DNA from: Clostridiaceae bacterium | GTDB lineage: Bacteria; Bacillota; Clostridia; Oscillospirales; Acutalibacteraceae | Assembly: GCA_904502175.1 (NCBI GenBank) | Contig: CAJGDU010000085.1 | Coordinates: 1 to 5,541, forward strand | Direction of reading: 5' to 3' | DNA: 5,541 nucleotides | In this document: piece by piece, positions 4,448 to 5,541 of the stretch | Numbering within the stretch: position 1 is the stretch's first letter | Layout of the letters: the number at the start of each line of letters is the position of its first letter | Notes under the pieces: model-generated | Database searches by the model: none | Seen by the model: only the letters and a program-made list of their open reading frames with translations | Told to the model about the DNA's origin: nothing | Translations under genes and position numbers: made by a program

Positions 4448-5541
4448 ATGGAAGATCGCACTATGACCGTCAGTGCCGACATCAAATATGTCGGTGTCAA
4501 CGACCACGAAATCGACCTGTTTGAAGGTCAGTATGTCGTTCCGAACGGCATGGCATACAACTCTTATCTCATCCTGGACAAGAAAATCGCTGTCATGGAT
4601 ACCGTCGACCGGAACTTCACCAAAGAGTGGCTCGGCAACCTCGCCCGTGAACTGGGCGGACGCAAGCCGGACTACCTGGTTGTCCAGCACATGGAACCGG
4701 ACCACTCCTCCAACATCATCGAGTTCCTGAAGACCTATCCGGACGCCACCGTCGTCTCCTCGGAGAAAGCATTCAACATGATGGGCAACTTCTTCCCGAA
4801 CGACCCCATTCCGGAGGAGAAGCGTATCGTCATCAAAGAGGGCGATACTCTGGAACTCGGCACGCACGTCCTGAACTTCGTCGCGGCGCCCATGGTCCAC
4901 TGGCCGGAAGTCATGATGACCTATGAGTCCACCGACAAAGTCCTCTTCGCCGCGGACGGCTTCGGAAAGTTCGGCGCGAACGACGTCGAGGAAGACTGGG
5001 CATGCGAGGCCAGACGGTATTACATCGGCATCGTCGGCAAGTACGGCAGACAGGTCCAGAACGTCCTGAAGAAGGCCGCGAGCCTCGAGATCGAGACCAT
5101 CTGCTCCCTGCACGGTCCCGTCCTCAAGGGCGACCTCGGCTATTACATCAACCTCTACGACATCTGGTCCTCCTATGAAGTGGAGACCGAAGGCATCGCC
5201 ATCTTCTACACCTCCGTCTACGGCCACACCAAAGAGGCGGTCGAACTGCTCGCGAAGGCTCTGGAAGAGAAGGGCTGCCCGAAGGTCGTCGTCAACGACC
5301 TCGCCCGCGAAGACATGGCCGAGTGCGTGGAAGACGCGTTCCGCTACGGCAAACTCGTCCTCGCCACCACGACCTACAACGCTGGCATCTTCCCGTTCAT
5401 GCAGGAGTTCATCAACCACCTGACCGAGCGGGACTTCCAGAAGAAGACCGTCGGCTTCATTGAAAACGGCTCCTGGGCGCCGCTCGCGCTCAAGACCATG
5501 AAGGGCATGCTGGAGAACTCCAAAGACATCACCTTCACCAA
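4448..5541 (+). CDS. fprA: A-type flavodiiron protein (FprA family), 3' end cut by window
   Basis: The 364 codons visible run open to the right edge; family members are about 400 residues, so some 35 are probably missing. The N-terminal metallo-beta-lactamase-like domain (about 1-245) has the di-iron ligands His81-x-Glu83-x-Asp85, His151 (in VHWPE), Asp170 and His222 (in SLHGPV). A flavodoxin domain starts near 249, with the FMN phosphate loop TSVYGHT at 255-261 and a second flavin loop around TTTYNAG (307-313). The family reduces O2 to water and/or NO to N2O in the cytoplasm, drawing electrons from rubredoxin or a similar donor, and protects anaerobes. The gap from Asp170 to His222 is about 9 residues shorter than in the Moorella and Desulfovibrio enzymes. 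The ATG at 4448 has AAGGAAA 10 bases upstream; an in-frame ATG at 4463 is less well placed. It lies 35 bases after the binding-protein gene, probably in the same operon. Confidence 0.93.
   Translation, partial: MEDRTMTVSADIKYVGVNDHEIDLFEGQYVVPNGMAYNSYLILDKKIAVMDTVDRNFTKEWLGNLARELGGRKPDYLVVQHMEPDHSSNIIEFLKTYPDATVVSSEKAFNMMGNFFPNDPIPEEKRIVIKEGDTLELGTHVLNFVAAPMVHWPEVMMTYESTDKVLFAADGFGKFGANDVEEDWACEARRYYIGIVGKYGRQVQNVLKKAASLEIETICSLHGPVLKGDLGYYINLYDIWSSYEVETEGIAIFYTSVYGHTKEAVELLAKALEEKGCPKVVVNDLAREDMAECVEDAFRYGKLVLATTTYNAGIFPFMQEFINHLTERDFQKKTVGFIENGSWAPLALKTMKGMLENSKDITFT

Overview
The window looks like chromosomal DNA from a GC-rich, strictly anaerobic Firmicute, probably a gut Clostridium relative of the Oscillospiraceae type. 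This is inferred from strong GGAGG-type ribosome binding sites, TTGnnn/TATAAT promoters, U-tract terminators, heavy use of C-ending codons and an FprA-type flavodiiron protein. No rRNA or marker gene is present to confirm it.

Layout. Positions 1-345 hold no convincing gene. They contain about 2.6 copies of a 64-bp tandem repeat (1-166, probably continuing past the left edge), then structured DNA with a 14-bp perfect inverted repeat (254-267/300-313). A terminator (345-368) and a complete tRNA-Val(CAC) gene on the minus strand (373-449, CCA encoded) follow. Between the tRNA and the first protein gene is a compact divergent promoter region in which both strands can use the same palindromic -35 box, TTGCAA.

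Protein genes, all on the plus strand: a TtcA-like PP-loop/Fe-S tRNA thiolation enzyme (550-1260), transcribed alone and closed by a terminator at 1296-1329. A second promoter with an extended -10 box overlaps that terminator. It opens an apparent four-gene operon: an RmlD-like NAD(P)-dependent reductase (1397-2245), a dicarboxylate/amino acid:cation symporter (2246-3595, ATG directly after the previous stop), a lipoprotein amino-acid-type solute-binding protein (3573-4412, overlapping by 23 bp) and an A-type flavodiiron protein (4448 to the right edge, cut off).

How they fit together. The tight spacing argues for co-transcription of the last four genes. The symporter and the binding protein are both predicted to handle amino acids or similar small carboxylates, although symporters of this family are not known to use a binding protein. 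The flavodiiron protein should detoxify O2 or NO. No single pathway joins all four. I see no CRISPR array, insertion sequence, phage gene or recognisable defence system. The less ordinary parts are the left repeat/inverted-repeat region, the shared -35 box, and the pairing of an orphan binding protein with a symporter.
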